Of a DNA stretch of 64,000 bases, positions 53,662 to 62,776 are shown piece by piece. The notes under the pieces are model-generated. The model saw only the letters and a program-made list of their open reading frames with translations, was not told the origin of the DNA and ran no database searches. Numbering within the stretch: position 1 is the stretch's first letter; each line of letters opens with the position of its first letter. Origin of the DNA: BS750m-G69 sp964441235 (GTDB lineage Bacteria; Fidelibacterota; UBA2242); the NCBI GenBank assembly GCA_964441235.1, contig CAYTUQ010000006.1, forward strand, positions 1 through 64,000. Direction: 5' to 3'. The position numbers and the translations under genes were made by a program.

Positions 53662-54780
53662 ATGAGTAAGTTAAAAGATCCATTGCAGCAAATTTATCGA
53701 GTTATTATTGGTCTTATTATTGTTGGATTCGTGTATGTAATATGGCCTTACATTTCTATAGTAGTGGTTATGCTGGTTCTTGCATTTTTGTTTACTACTA
53801 TTCTGTTGCCCGTTGTGGATTACTTAGAGCGCAAAATTAAAAGTCGTGGTTTGAGTGTTCTTATCATGACTATTATAGTAATTGCGGTCATTTCTGTATT
53901 CCTTGGGAGCTTTACATCAAATTTTATTAAGCAAACAAAAGAATTTTCTTCGCAGTTGAATCAGGACGACTATATTTCAGACCTGAATTCCTTTGCAGAG
54001 AAAGCCATTAGTTCACTACCTGAATTTATGAGGGATATCATTCCTAAAACTGGTAATATGACAGATAAGCTTCAAGGTCAAGTGAGTGAGTTTCTCCAAA
54101 ATCTCCTGTCGTTCGCAGGAGCTGTAGGGAGTTTCGTATTTACTGCAGTTATGGTGATTATTTTTACAGTCATTATATTGTATGGATATTACCATTTCAG
54201 GAAGTCTCTTGTCCGGTTTATTCCGAATAAATATTTTGAAATTGGCTTACGGTTGATCTTCAACATTGAGCGTTCCGTTTCAAGCTATCTTCGAGGACAA
54301 TTGCTGGCAGCTACCAGTGTTGCAATATTATCCATCATTGGATTATTTATACTCAACGCATTCGGCGCCAATTTAACGCTTGTCGTTTTTATTGGAATTA
54401 TCGCCGGGTTAGCTAATCTTATTCCTTTAGTGGGACCATTTGTTGGTATGGCACCGGCGATTTTAATTGCGTTTATGAATAATCTTGGTAATAACGTTGC
54501 CTTAGGGCACAAATTATTTGGGATATTGCCATCACCATTTTTTATTGTTGATATAATTTTGATGTTTCTTATCGTTCAGCAGATTGATAATAACTATGTG
54601 ACGCCTAAAGTGGTAGGTGAAAGTGTTGGACTTCATCCGATACTGGTAATGATAGTATTACTAATCGGAGGTACCTTACTCGGTCCTTTAGGAATGTTAT
54701 TTGCTGTTCCTGCAGCAGGAGTTATCAAAGTTGTAGGACAAGAGATAGCTTTTGTTTCCAGGAATGCCTATTTGTTGTAG
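53662..54780 (+). CDS. AI-2E family transporter (UPF0118)
   Basis: 372-residue polytopic membrane protein with the family architecture: two N-terminal helices ('LIIVGFVYVIWPYISIVVVM'), a loop domain (~80-150), and C-terminal helices with 'YLRGQLLAATSVAILSIIGL', 'GIIAGLANLIPLVGPFVGMA' and 'QIDNNYVTPKVVGESVGLHP', all diagnostic. Proteins of this family export small molecules or ions (TqsA in E. coli affects AI-2); the substrate here is unknown. Co-transcribed with the CNB protein. Confidence 0.9.
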   Translation: MSKLKDPLQQIYRVIIGLIIVGFVYVIWPYISIVVVMLVLAFLFTTILLPVVDYLERKIKSRGLSVLIMTIIVIAVISVFLGSFTSNFIKQTKEFSSQLNQDDYISDLNSFAEKAISSLPEFMRDIIPKTGNMTDKLQGQVSEFLQNLLSFAGAVGSFVFTAVMVIIFTVIILYGYYHFRKSLVRFIPNKYFEIGLRLIFNIERSVSSYLRGQLLAATSVAILSIIGLFILNAFGANLTLVVFIGIIAGLANLIPLVGPFVGMAPAILIAFMNNLGNNVALGHKLFGILPSPFFIVDIILMFLIVQQIDNNYVTPKVVGESVGLHPILVMIVLLIGGTLLGPLGMLFAVPAAGVIKVVGQEIAFVSRNAYLL

Positions 54781-54901
54781 TTAAATAATCTATATCATTT
54801 GCTAAAATATTTGTATCTATTTCTTCAATATACCATGTCCCAATTACGTTATAATTCTTTTTTATTCTGGATTGAAGGGATGTATCTGTGGTTATTGAGG
54901 C

Positions 54902-55897
54902 TTACTTTAAATATTGAGAGTCTTTTGCAAAATTTTGTGTTTCTAAGAAAGATTCAGCTAAAGCTACTTCATGAGATGGAATTCGATTAGTGCAATTCTG
55001 AATCATCTTATTTGCTTTAAATTTTTTAGGGTGTTTTGGATATGACTGTATGAACTCTTTAAAATTTGCTTTTGATGCTATGTAGTCTCTCGAGTTGTAG
55101 GAAGTTTTAGCTTCATCGCCGAGGGTAGGTTCACCACTAAGGATAGAATTAATAGTGAAATATATGCCTATACTACTGAAATCTAAATTGGTTATAGGAC
55201 TGAGTTGGTAGGGATCACGCAGCTCATCGAATTGAGTAGAGGTATATTTTATCTCAATGCCATAACCTTCTTTGGATATAGTGTCAATTTTTCTGAACAT
55301 TTTTATTTCAAGTGCAAAAGAGTAAGTCCACCCTTCCTGGTAGAGGTATCGGTTGCCAGTTCGTGAGCGATAAGCGGAAGTGTATGCCCTGCCCATATTT
55401 ATTTGAAAATGGTTATAAAATCGTGGTGACCAGTGAAATAAGAATGACTGATTTATATTTGCTTCGATAAGCCTGGGTGAGAAGTACAATTTGGTTTTGT
55501 CTTTGGGATTGTTATGCTGCCAGCTTCCTGGAAGACCGAGGTTTATCATTGCGCTTTTGTATTTTAGCCCCAGCCCTGTATCAAAGTCAATAAAGTTCTG
55601 CGGAAGGATATATCTAAGATAATTGTATTTTAGTAAATCAAGTTCAAATGAGTTCATTGAGCGAACAGGGAGAAGGTTAAATTTTTCTAATTCTGTTCAT
55701 GTAGAGTCAAAGAGAGTGGAGTTTTCGGTAAAACCATTGATTTGTGTACCTACCTTTATGTCAAAAAGTGAGAATGTGAATGGTGTCCGATATTCAATAG
55801 GATTCCTGAAGAAATCGGGAATTTTATACAAGACCTGAGGTTGAATATTTACAATAGAGCTTAAAATAATTGCAACTATGATTATCTGTCGTTTCAT
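54902..55897 (-). pseudogene. Envelope protein gene interrupted by an in-frame TGA
   Basis: One reading frame of ~331 codons, broken at 55697-55699 by a single TGA. The start is the ATG at 55897 with signal peptide 'MKRQIIIVAIILSSIVNI'; the first part reads 'FRNPIEYRTPFTFSLFDIKV' and 'FTENSTLFDST', then the stop, then 'TELEKFNLLPVRSMNSFEL' and a beta-strand-rich region ('FNHFQINMG'-like, 'GYGIEIKYTSTQFDEL'). A TPR-like C-terminal part follows ('SKANFKEFIQSYPKHPKKFK'). It looks like an outer-membrane barrel with a helical tail. It is a nonsense mutation, an assembly error or, less likely, recoding. No family name. Confidence 0.65.
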
Positions 55898-56577
55898 TTG
55901 TTTATAACGTTGCCGATGTTTTAACCTATATTTTATCAATATTTTGTGTCCATGAAACTCCATCGATAAGTAAAAATACTGCAATGAATTTGATATAGGT
56001 AAAGAAATATGAACAATTGGTCCTTTTGAAATCTTGTATATTCTTTGTTCAATGGCTATTTTCATACTGAATGAATAGAGCATTTTTTTGAAACATTACT
56101 TAGTGACTGTTTGTTTAAACCGAGTGAGAATTAATTTTAGCACAGGTGATATCGTGAAATGTATTGATGTATTAAAATTAAATAGTAACCTTTCACGAAA
56201 TGCTGGAGTAATGAAATACTGGAGTGTTGGAGTAATGGAGTATTGGAGCAGAGGAGAAAGTGAGAAATAAAAAGTAAAAAGGTAAAAGTATCTACGATCC
56301 ATATGGAGAAAGTAAGAAGTAAAAGGCTGAGGCTGAGGAAGGTGGAAAGTGAGCAGAGGAGAAGAGAAATGGTTTAGTGGTGGATTCCGCCAGGTGGATG
56401 GAGAAAGTCCCGAAGATTCTTTCGGAGGAATGATGGTTATAAATGAAAAAGTTCATCATAGAAATAACCCATTCCGATTTTTTACCCATTATTCTACTAT
56501 TCCAGCATTCCAATATTCCATAGGTTTAGAGTTACAACCGTGAACGGTTACATTAAATATAAGAGAATAAATAGTAA
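55898..56577. repeat. Non-coding region with inverted copies of a TGGAGTA-type tandem tract
   Basis: No credible gene in this gap. A tract of TGGAGTAATG/TGGAGTATTGG units lies at ~56202-56250 and the complementary type (ATTCCAGCATTCCAATATTC) at ~56495-56520, facing each other about 250 bp apart. A GAAGATTCTTTCGGAGG palindrome-like stretch lies near 56412. The region separates the broken envelope gene from the DUF4159 gene and must hold both promoters. Confidence 0.6.
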
Positions 56578-57276
56578 ATGAAAGGAAATAGAATCAGGCA
56601 TTTTGGTAGAGTTTATTTTGCACTTGCGCTATTTTTGGTTCTGTATATTGCCATTTCTTATGCACAAGATATTTCCACTTATGGAAAATTCACAATTGCC
56701 AGGTTAAAATATGACGGTGGTGGTGATTGGTACAGTGATCCGAGTTCATTACCTAACCTTTTAAAATTTATTAGTGAAAACGCTCCCATTGATGCCTATC
56801 CCGAGGAGATTCGTGTTTCCATAATGGATAATGATTTTTTCTCATATCCTTATTTGTATATGACGGGACATGGAAATATCAAGTTTAGTGATGAGGAAGT
56901 GTTGCGGCTGCGTAGATATTTGCAATCCGGAGGTTTTCTACATGCTGATGATAACTATGGGATGGATAAGTCATTTCGGAGGGAAATAAAGCGTGTTTTT
57001 CCAAATAATGAGCTTGTTGAATTGCCTTTTAATCATCCTATTTTTCATATATTCTATGATTTTCCTGAAGGCTTAACAAAAATTCATGAGCATGATGGTA
57101 AACCGGCTCAGGGGCTCGGTATTTTTTATAAAGGAAGGTTGGTCGTTTTCTATACATACGAATGTGATCTAGGTGATGGGTGGGAAGATCCCGAAGTTCA
57201 TCACGACCCTGAGGAGAAACGTCAGGCAGCGTTGAAAATGGGCGCAAATATAATTTTGTATTCATTGATGAAATGA
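56578..57276 (+). CDS. DUF4159 protein (secreted, ThuA/GATase-like fold)
   Basis: 232 residues with a signal peptide ('VYFALALFLVLYIAISYA'). The family's features are clear: 'FTIARLKYDGGGDWYSDPSS' at the N-terminus, 'YLYMTGHGNIKFSDEE', 'LQSGGFLHADDNYGMDKSF' and 'EHDGKPAQGLGIFYKGRL'. DUF4159 proteins have a flavodoxin/glutamine-amidotransferase-like fold and occur next to MoxR/DUF58/DUF4175-type clusters. Function unknown. First of four plus-strand genes. Confidence 0.85.
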   Translation: MKGNRIRHFGRVYFALALFLVLYIAISYAQDISTYGKFTIARLKYDGGGDWYSDPSSLPNLLKFISENAPIDAYPEEIRVSIMDNDFFSYPYLYMTGHGNIKFSDEEVLRLRRYLQSGGFLHADDNYGMDKSFRREIKRVFPNNELVELPFNHPIFHIFYDFPEGLTKIHEHDGKPAQGLGIFYKGRLVVFYTYECDLGDGWEDPEVHHDPEEKRQAALKMGANIILYSLMK

Positions 57277-57409
57277 TGATTTGAATGGAAATATATAAAT
57301 AAGATTGTTAAAGAATATGGAAGTAACTGAATTACTCATTCACGGAAAACCTGAGTCATTGTTCGATCTGCCGACTGGCGGGCTCACCGTGACAGGTGTA
57401 TAGAATAAA

Positions 57410-60400
57410 ATGACAAACATCGAACAATTACATAAATACTCAGATTTTATTTCATTAAAGTTCTCAACTTTACGTCGGGAATTTGGCAGGCATGTATTGA
57501 TTAAAGGAATTTTTCGAGCGTTTTCCCTTATTATTTCAATTGCTTTTTTAGTTGTTTTAACTGAAGGATTTTTATACCTGAATGGAAATATCCGCAACCA
57601 AATATTAATTTTTTTCTCAATATTTGGGTTTATATTTTTTATTACACCTTTTCTTTTGTCTATAATGGTTATTCGGAATAGAATGAGTTCATTCACCGAT
57701 TTCCACCTGGCAGAAATGATAGGGAGAAAGTATAAGGATATTAAAGATTCTCTTTTTAATATTCTTCAGCTGAGAGATATGGTTGTAAATGGAGAAAAGG
57801 GTTTTTCCACCACACTTGTGATACAGTCAATGGAAAATGTTGCTAAAAAGATAGAGCCACATTCATTTAAAGCAATAATTCCTCGTCATGAGATAAAAAA
57901 GGGATTTCACCTTTTTTTAGGTAATGTGATTTTGGTATGTTTGTTATTTGCTATATCACCGAATTTTTTTACATCATCCGCAAATCGACTTTTGCATCCT
58001 GGTACCGATTTTCCCATTCCCGAACTATTTTCAATTACATCGGAATCAGGTACGTTTGGTATTCTTGGTGGAGATAGTGTAAGAGTTGTATTTAAATGTG
58101 ATGGGCATTTCCCTGAGCAGATAAAGTTGTCCCTGATTTATAAGGATTATGTTCAAGAGGAAAACCTTTCCGTTGACTCATGTGGGAGTGCGGAATTTAG
58201 TTTAAGGTCTGTGCGCAAGGATGTGATTTATGAGGGTTTTGTGGAGAATCATTCTCTATTTGTTCCGTGGAAGCGAATTAGTTCCGGGCTTGATACTATT
58301 CGAGTTACCAATCGTCCGGAAATCCTTAACGTAAAATCACTGCTCCATTTTCCGGAATACACAGGACTTGAGGATAAGGTTCAGAAGTCAAACAACACGG
58401 AATTTTATGTTTTACCTGGGACGGAAGTACAGTTGGATATTTACTCAAATAAAGAGCTTTCATCTGGAAATTTAAAATTTGATAAAATTGGATCGATACC
58501 ACTTACGGTTGAAAAGTGTTCTGCTCATGGGAAGTTTCAAGTAACTTGTGATGATCAATTTAAAATAATAGTTGAAGATGAAAATGGTGTTTCGAATCTA
58601 AATCCCGTGATATATAGAATACGTGTATCACCTGATTCCTATCCAATAATCACTTTGCTTTCACCTGCGGAGGATATTGACCTGGATGAATCCATGGAAA
58701 TTCCCTTAGGCATAAGAATTAGAGACGATTATGGTTTTTCAAAAGCAATTATTAGGTATGAATTGATAAAAAAGTACAGTCAGGAGGGGCAGATTGAAAA
58801 TGAGGTTACCTTTCCACTTTATGATAATAGATTAACTCTTCAAGAGCTTTATTATATATGGGATATCAGTGGATTGGGGCTTTCTCCGGAAGATGCTGTG
58901 GAATTCAGAGTTGATATTTATGATAATGACATAATTAATGGTCCTAAGAAGTCTTCTTCAAAGAGATTAAAAGCACGATTTCCATCACTTAATGACCTAT
59001 TTGCAGGAATAAATAAACAACAAGAGGAAATTGCTGACTCAGGAGATGAAATATTAGAGCAGTTAAAAAACACTAAAGAGGCTTTAGAAAAAGTATCTCT
59101 CGAACTTTTAAAAGATCCGGAAATTAAGTGGGAACAGAATAAACAACTTGAGCAAGAAATAAAGAAGACTCAAGAAGCAGGAGAAAAATTATCGGAAATA
59201 GGTGATCGTCTTGAAGATTTGATTCAAAAAGCAAAGGAAAACCAGCTTTTCAATGAGGAAACTTTTCAGAAATATATGCAGCTTCAGGAAGCCTTTCAAG
59301 ATATAATGACTCCGGAGTTAAGAAAAGCGATGGAAAGACTTCAAAAAGCTCTTGAAAATATGGATCCTAAAGAAGTCCAGGCTGCTTTAAAACAGTTCAG
59401 AAACTCACAGGAAGAGTTTTCAAAAGAATTAGATAGAATGTTGAATCTATTTAAGCGAATAAAAATCGAGCAGTCTATTGATGAGTTAGTGAAAAGATTT
59501 GATGATCTTGCAAATAGGCAGGAACATCTGAATAAAGATCTGGATAAAACTTCTTCAGACGATTATAACAAAATGTCTGATTTATCGAAGGAAGAGGAAT
59601 CGATTCATAGGGATACAGAAATTGCTCAGGATTTAATGCAAAGAACAGAAAATGAAATGTCTGAGTTTCCATTAATGCCAGGTACGGAATTGAATGAAAT
59701 AATTGAAGAAATGAAAAATATGGGTCTTCTGAAAGACCTGAAACAGTCTCAGAAGTCATTGAAAAAAGGAAATAAATCAAAAGCACAGAAGCCTTCTCAA
59801 CAATCGCAGGAAAATCTATCAAACCTTTTAAATATGATGAAAAACTTCCGTGATGAATTTAATAAAAGGAATATGGATGAAGTAATGGCGGATTTTCAAC
59901 GGATTATTAGTAAAACACTGCAGCTTTCTCAGAGCCAGGAAGTTATGAGTAAAGTTGTAAAAAATACACCGCGCCAGAGTGAGCACTTGATGGATGTCGC
60001 TGTTGATCAACAAAGAATTCATCAGAGTCTGGGACATCTTGTTGAGGACGTAATCGCTCTTTCGAATAAAACCTTTGGTGTGACTCCGAAAATCGGGAAA
60101 GGTTTTGGAAAAGCATCTTCTATGATGAGAAATGCGATCAGCCAGATGGAAAATCGTAATCCATATAAAGCCTTTCAAGAAGGAGAAAAGGCTATGGAGG
60201 CTCTAAATGGTACTGCCATAGCACTCATGTCAGAGATGCAGAATCTTCAGAAAAGTGGTTCTTCTTCAGGCTTTGAAAATTATCTTAAGCAGCTTCAGAA
60301 AATGGCTGGTCAGCAGGAAGGAATCAATGATGATACACAAATGCTTGGAATGGGTTCTCCCGGTCAGCAGGTTGCACTACAACGCATTGCTGCTCGTCAG

Positions 60401-60805
60401 CGACAGGTGCAAAAGTCATTGGAACAACTTCAAAATGAGATAAGCGAGAGTACAAGTAAAGCTGGTGACCTTGGAGGAATCGCTAAAGATATGGATGAGG
60501 TTATTAAAGATTTGAGAAATAATAAAATATTGCGTCGTACAATTGAAAGGCAGCAGCGTATTTTAACCAGGTTGCTTGATGCTCAGAAGTCCTTACGCAC
60601 TCAAAGTTTTAAGAAGGAGAGGAAAAGCAAAACAGGAGAAGATATAGTTCGTACATCTCCCGGTAAACTGCCCAAAGATCTTGGAGAACGTAGAAGTCTT
60701 CTTCAAGAAAATTTAGAACAGGCGATGCGAGATGGTTATTCCAGGGAATATGAAGAAATAATACGTCGCTATTTTGAAGCGCTGTCAAAAGAGGAAGTTG
60801 AGTGA
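57410..60805 (+). CDS. DUF4175-like large membrane protein with long coiled coil
   Basis: 1131 residues. Two hydrophobic segments near 36-90 ('FSLIISIAFLVVLTEGFLYL', 'IFFSIFGFIFFITPFLLSIM') and a third near 165-185 anchor it in the inner membrane. A beta-rich periplasmic region (~220-520) follows, then ~550 residues of charged helix (e.g. 'KTQEAGEKLSEIGDRLEDLI', 'MERLQKALENMDPKEVQAAL'), typical of DUF4175. The final part holds Gln-rich helices ('QRIAARQRQVQKSLEQLQNE'). It is situated between DUF4159 and a TPR protein, the expected neighbours. Role unknown; an envelope-stress or surface-assembly scaffold is a reasonable guess. Confidence 0.85.
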   Translation: MTNIEQLHKYSDFISLKFSTLRREFGRHVLIKGIFRAFSLIISIAFLVVLTEGFLYLNGNIRNQILIFFSIFGFIFFITPFLLSIMVIRNRMSSFTDFHLAEMIGRKYKDIKDSLFNILQLRDMVVNGEKGFSTTLVIQSMENVAKKIEPHSFKAIIPRHEIKKGFHLFLGNVILVCLLFAISPNFFTSSANRLLHPGTDFPIPELFSITSESGTFGILGGDSVRVVFKCDGHFPEQIKLSLIYKDYVQEENLSVDSCGSAEFSLRSVRKDVIYEGFVENHSLFVPWKRISSGLDTIRVTNRPEILNVKSLLHFPEYTGLEDKVQKSNNTEFYVLPGTEVQLDIYSNKELSSGNLKFDKIGSIPLTVEKCSAHGKFQVTCDDQFKIIVEDENGVSNLNPVIYRIRVSPDSYPIITLLSPAEDIDLDESMEIPLGIRIRDDYGFSKAIIRYELIKKYSQEGQIENEVTFPLYDNRLTLQELYYIWDISGLGLSPEDAVEFRVDIYDNDIINGPKKSSSKRLKARFPSLNDLFAGINKQQEEIADSGDEILEQLKNTKEALEKVSLELLKDPEIKWEQNKQLEQEIKKTQEAGEKLSEIGDRLEDLIQKAKENQLFNEETFQKYMQLQEAFQDIMTPELRKAMERLQKALENMDPKEVQAALKQFRNSQEEFSKELDRMLNLFKRIKIEQSIDELVKRFDDLANRQEHLNKDLDKTSSDDYNKMSDLSKEEESIHRDTEIAQDLMQRTENEMSEFPLMPGTELNEIIEEMKNMGLLKDLKQSQKSLKKGNKSKAQKPSQQSQENLSNLLNMMKNFRDEFNKRNMDEVMADFQRIISKTLQLSQSQEVMSKVVKNTPRQSEHLMDVAVDQQRIHQSLGHLVEDVIALSNKTFGVTPKIGKGFGKASSMMRNAISQMENRNPYKAFQEGEKAMEALNGTAIALMSEMQNLQKSGSSSGFENYLKQLQKMAGQQEGINDDTQMLGMGSPGQQVALQRIAARQRQVQKSLEQLQNEISESTSKAGDLGGIAKDMDEVIKDLRNNKILRRTIERQQRILTRLLDAQKSLRTQSFKKERKSKTGEDIVRTSPGKLPKDLGERRSLLQENLEQAMRDGYSREYEEIIRRYFEALSKEEVE

Positions 60806-62754
60806 AGAATTATCAATTATTTACGAATCACGCATTGTGTTTTCTGTTTATTCTTTTGCTAATTACGAGTTCTGTTTTTGCTCAGAAATGGGCACCTGTA
60901 AAACAGATAAATAAGGAATTAAACTCTAAACTCCGTTTAGCACAAAGACTTGAATTACAGGGACAGATAGAGCAAGCAATCGAAGTGTATAAATATATAG
61001 TTGATAAAAAACCTGATAATTATTCGTACTATAATAGTTATGTGAATCTCCTTTTCAAGAGCAAGGATTTCGATGAGCTTGATCATGTAATAAATAGGTT
61101 TCTTGAGTATCATCCTGATAATGAGAATGCAGTTGTGGATTTAGGGGAACTCTATTATGTAAGAGGGGATACCTCCCTGGCTTTTTATTATTGGAGTGAA
61201 TCTCTTGAACGTTTCCACCATTCGGTATCAATTTATAGAGTTCTGTTTAATGGGATGATTGCCCATCAATTGTATGATAAGGCAGAAAACTTAATTAATC
61301 AAGCAAGGGAGTATTATCATAAAAGCGATCTTTTTTCTTTAGAACTGGCAAGTTTCTATATGATAAGGGGTGAGTATATTTCATCTGCCCGTGAGTATTT
61401 ACTATATGCACGGACAAATCCGAAAAATTATAAGATTGCATCGAGACAAATACTGAGATTTCCCTCAGAAGAAAATATTTTTATTGGTGTTGATTCATTA
61501 ATAAACAATGAAATAAGTGAATCAGGCTCAAAATCTTATTTGCATCGATTAAGGGGAGATATTCTTTTTAAGTTTAAACGATATGATGATGCAGCAAGAG
61601 AGGTTTTTTTTGTTGAAGTTTTAACCGGGAATAAGGGAAAAGAGATTTTGGATTTTGCTAAGGATCTTTTACAAGAAGGTGAATATGAAAAATCAGAGAA
61701 ATTATACACAGAGATTCTTCAGAGAAGTGAGTTCCAGAAGATTGCTCCAAAAGCACTTCTAGGATTGGCTGATGCTGCAGAGAAATCGGTGATAAACAGG
61801 CAATCTATTTCACCGTTGACGTATTTTTTCCAGGGCAATCTTTTTTTTAATACGGATTTTGTGCAGAGTGTAGATATTAGTGAGCAGCATCTACAAAAAG
61901 CCTTTTTTATTTACGATTCTTTAATAATAACTCTTCCCAGAAGTATCTATTCCGCTGAAGCTTTATATAGATTAGCGGAACTCAGGTTTAGAGTTACAAG
62001 AGATTTTGACGGTGCATTGAAACTTTATAGAAAAGCGTATGAGGTAAGTCGGGATAGAAATCTGAGAGATAATTGTAAGATACGTATAGGTGAAGTTATA
62101 CTTGCAAAAGGTGACCTCATTGCTGCTTTTGATATATTTACTACTGAAGCGAGAAAAAGAGAAGGAACTAATATTGAGAAATCACTGGAAGTTCGTGCTT
62201 TACTATCTGAATATCTTTCAGGGGAAATTGATTCAATCATTGCAAGTCAGAATGATATTCTTGGGCTGTTAGGAATAAAAAATCCGCTTTTTAATGATGT
62301 CTTTGAGTTTATGAATTTCCTTGATGAGAACTATACAAAGACTGATCAAGAGGGAAAGGAGGCTTTTAGTGATTTTGTTAAAGGTGAATTACTTCTTCGT
62401 CAGAATAAACTTTCTGAGGCTGGAGAGGTTTATAAATTTGTATTGCTAAACTATCTGGATGTTCCGGTTGCCAGTGCTGCAAGATTTAGATTAGCTCAAA
62501 TTCAGTTGCAATTTAGTGAAATGGAAGAAGCAGAAAAAACTATCAAACCTATTTTGGATATTGGAGAATTGTTTGCGGATGAAGTATCTTTTATGATGGC
62601 AGAAGTAGCACATTATAGAGATAATAATATTGATAAAGCAAGCCATTGGTATGAATTAATTTTAGAGAGATATCCGTATTCGCTTTATATGGATTTAGCA
62701 AGAAAACGACTAAGGGAATTTCAGAAAAATGCCCATTTGGAGAAGGAAAGTTAG
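60802..62754 (+). CDS. Secreted TPR-repeat protein
   Basis: 650 residues. The GTG start overlaps the previous gene's TGA (GTGA), so it is translationally coupled. Signal peptide 'ALCFLFILLLITSSVFAQ', then helical repeats throughout: 'GQIEQAIEVYKYIVDKKPDN', 'YYNSYVNLLFKSKDFDELD', 'GDTSLAFYYWSESLERF', 'FDGALKLYRKAYEVSRDRN' and 'ASHWYELILERYPYSLYMD'. A periplasmic scaffold that probably pairs with the DUF4175 protein. Confidence 0.85.
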   Translation: MKNYQLFTNHALCFLFILLLITSSVFAQKWAPVKQINKELNSKLRLAQRLELQGQIEQAIEVYKYIVDKKPDNYSYYNSYVNLLFKSKDFDELDHVINRFLEYHPDNENAVVDLGELYYVRGDTSLAFYYWSESLERFHHSVSIYRVLFNGMIAHQLYDKAENLINQAREYYHKSDLFSLELASFYMIRGEYISSAREYLLYARTNPKNYKIASRQILRFPSEENIFIGVDSLINNEISESGSKSYLHRLRGDILFKFKRYDDAAREVFFVEVLTGNKGKEILDFAKDLLQEGEYEKSEKLYTEILQRSEFQKIAPKALLGLADAAEKSVINRQSISPLTYFFQGNLFFNTDFVQSVDISEQHLQKAFFIYDSLIITLPRSIYSAEALYRLAELRFRVTRDFDGALKLYRKAYEVSRDRNLRDNCKIRIGEVILAKGDLIAAFDIFTTEARKREGTNIEKSLEVRALLSEYLSGEIDSIIASQNDILGLLGIKNPLFNDVFEFMNFLDENYTKTDQEGKEAFSDFVKGELLLRQNKLSEAGEVYKFVLLNYLDVPVASAARFRLAQIQLQFSEMEEAEKTIKPILDIGELFADEVSFMMAEVAHYRDNNIDKASHWYELILERYPYSLYMDLARKRLREFQKNAHLEKES

Positions 62755-62776
62755 AGAAGATACGAAAATTAAAGTT

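Noticed and set aside
54799..54990. 63-codon plus-strand frame after the AI-2E gene
   Set aside because: It overlaps the end of the opposing envelope gene, has no ribosome binding site, and its composition is that of an antisense shadow.
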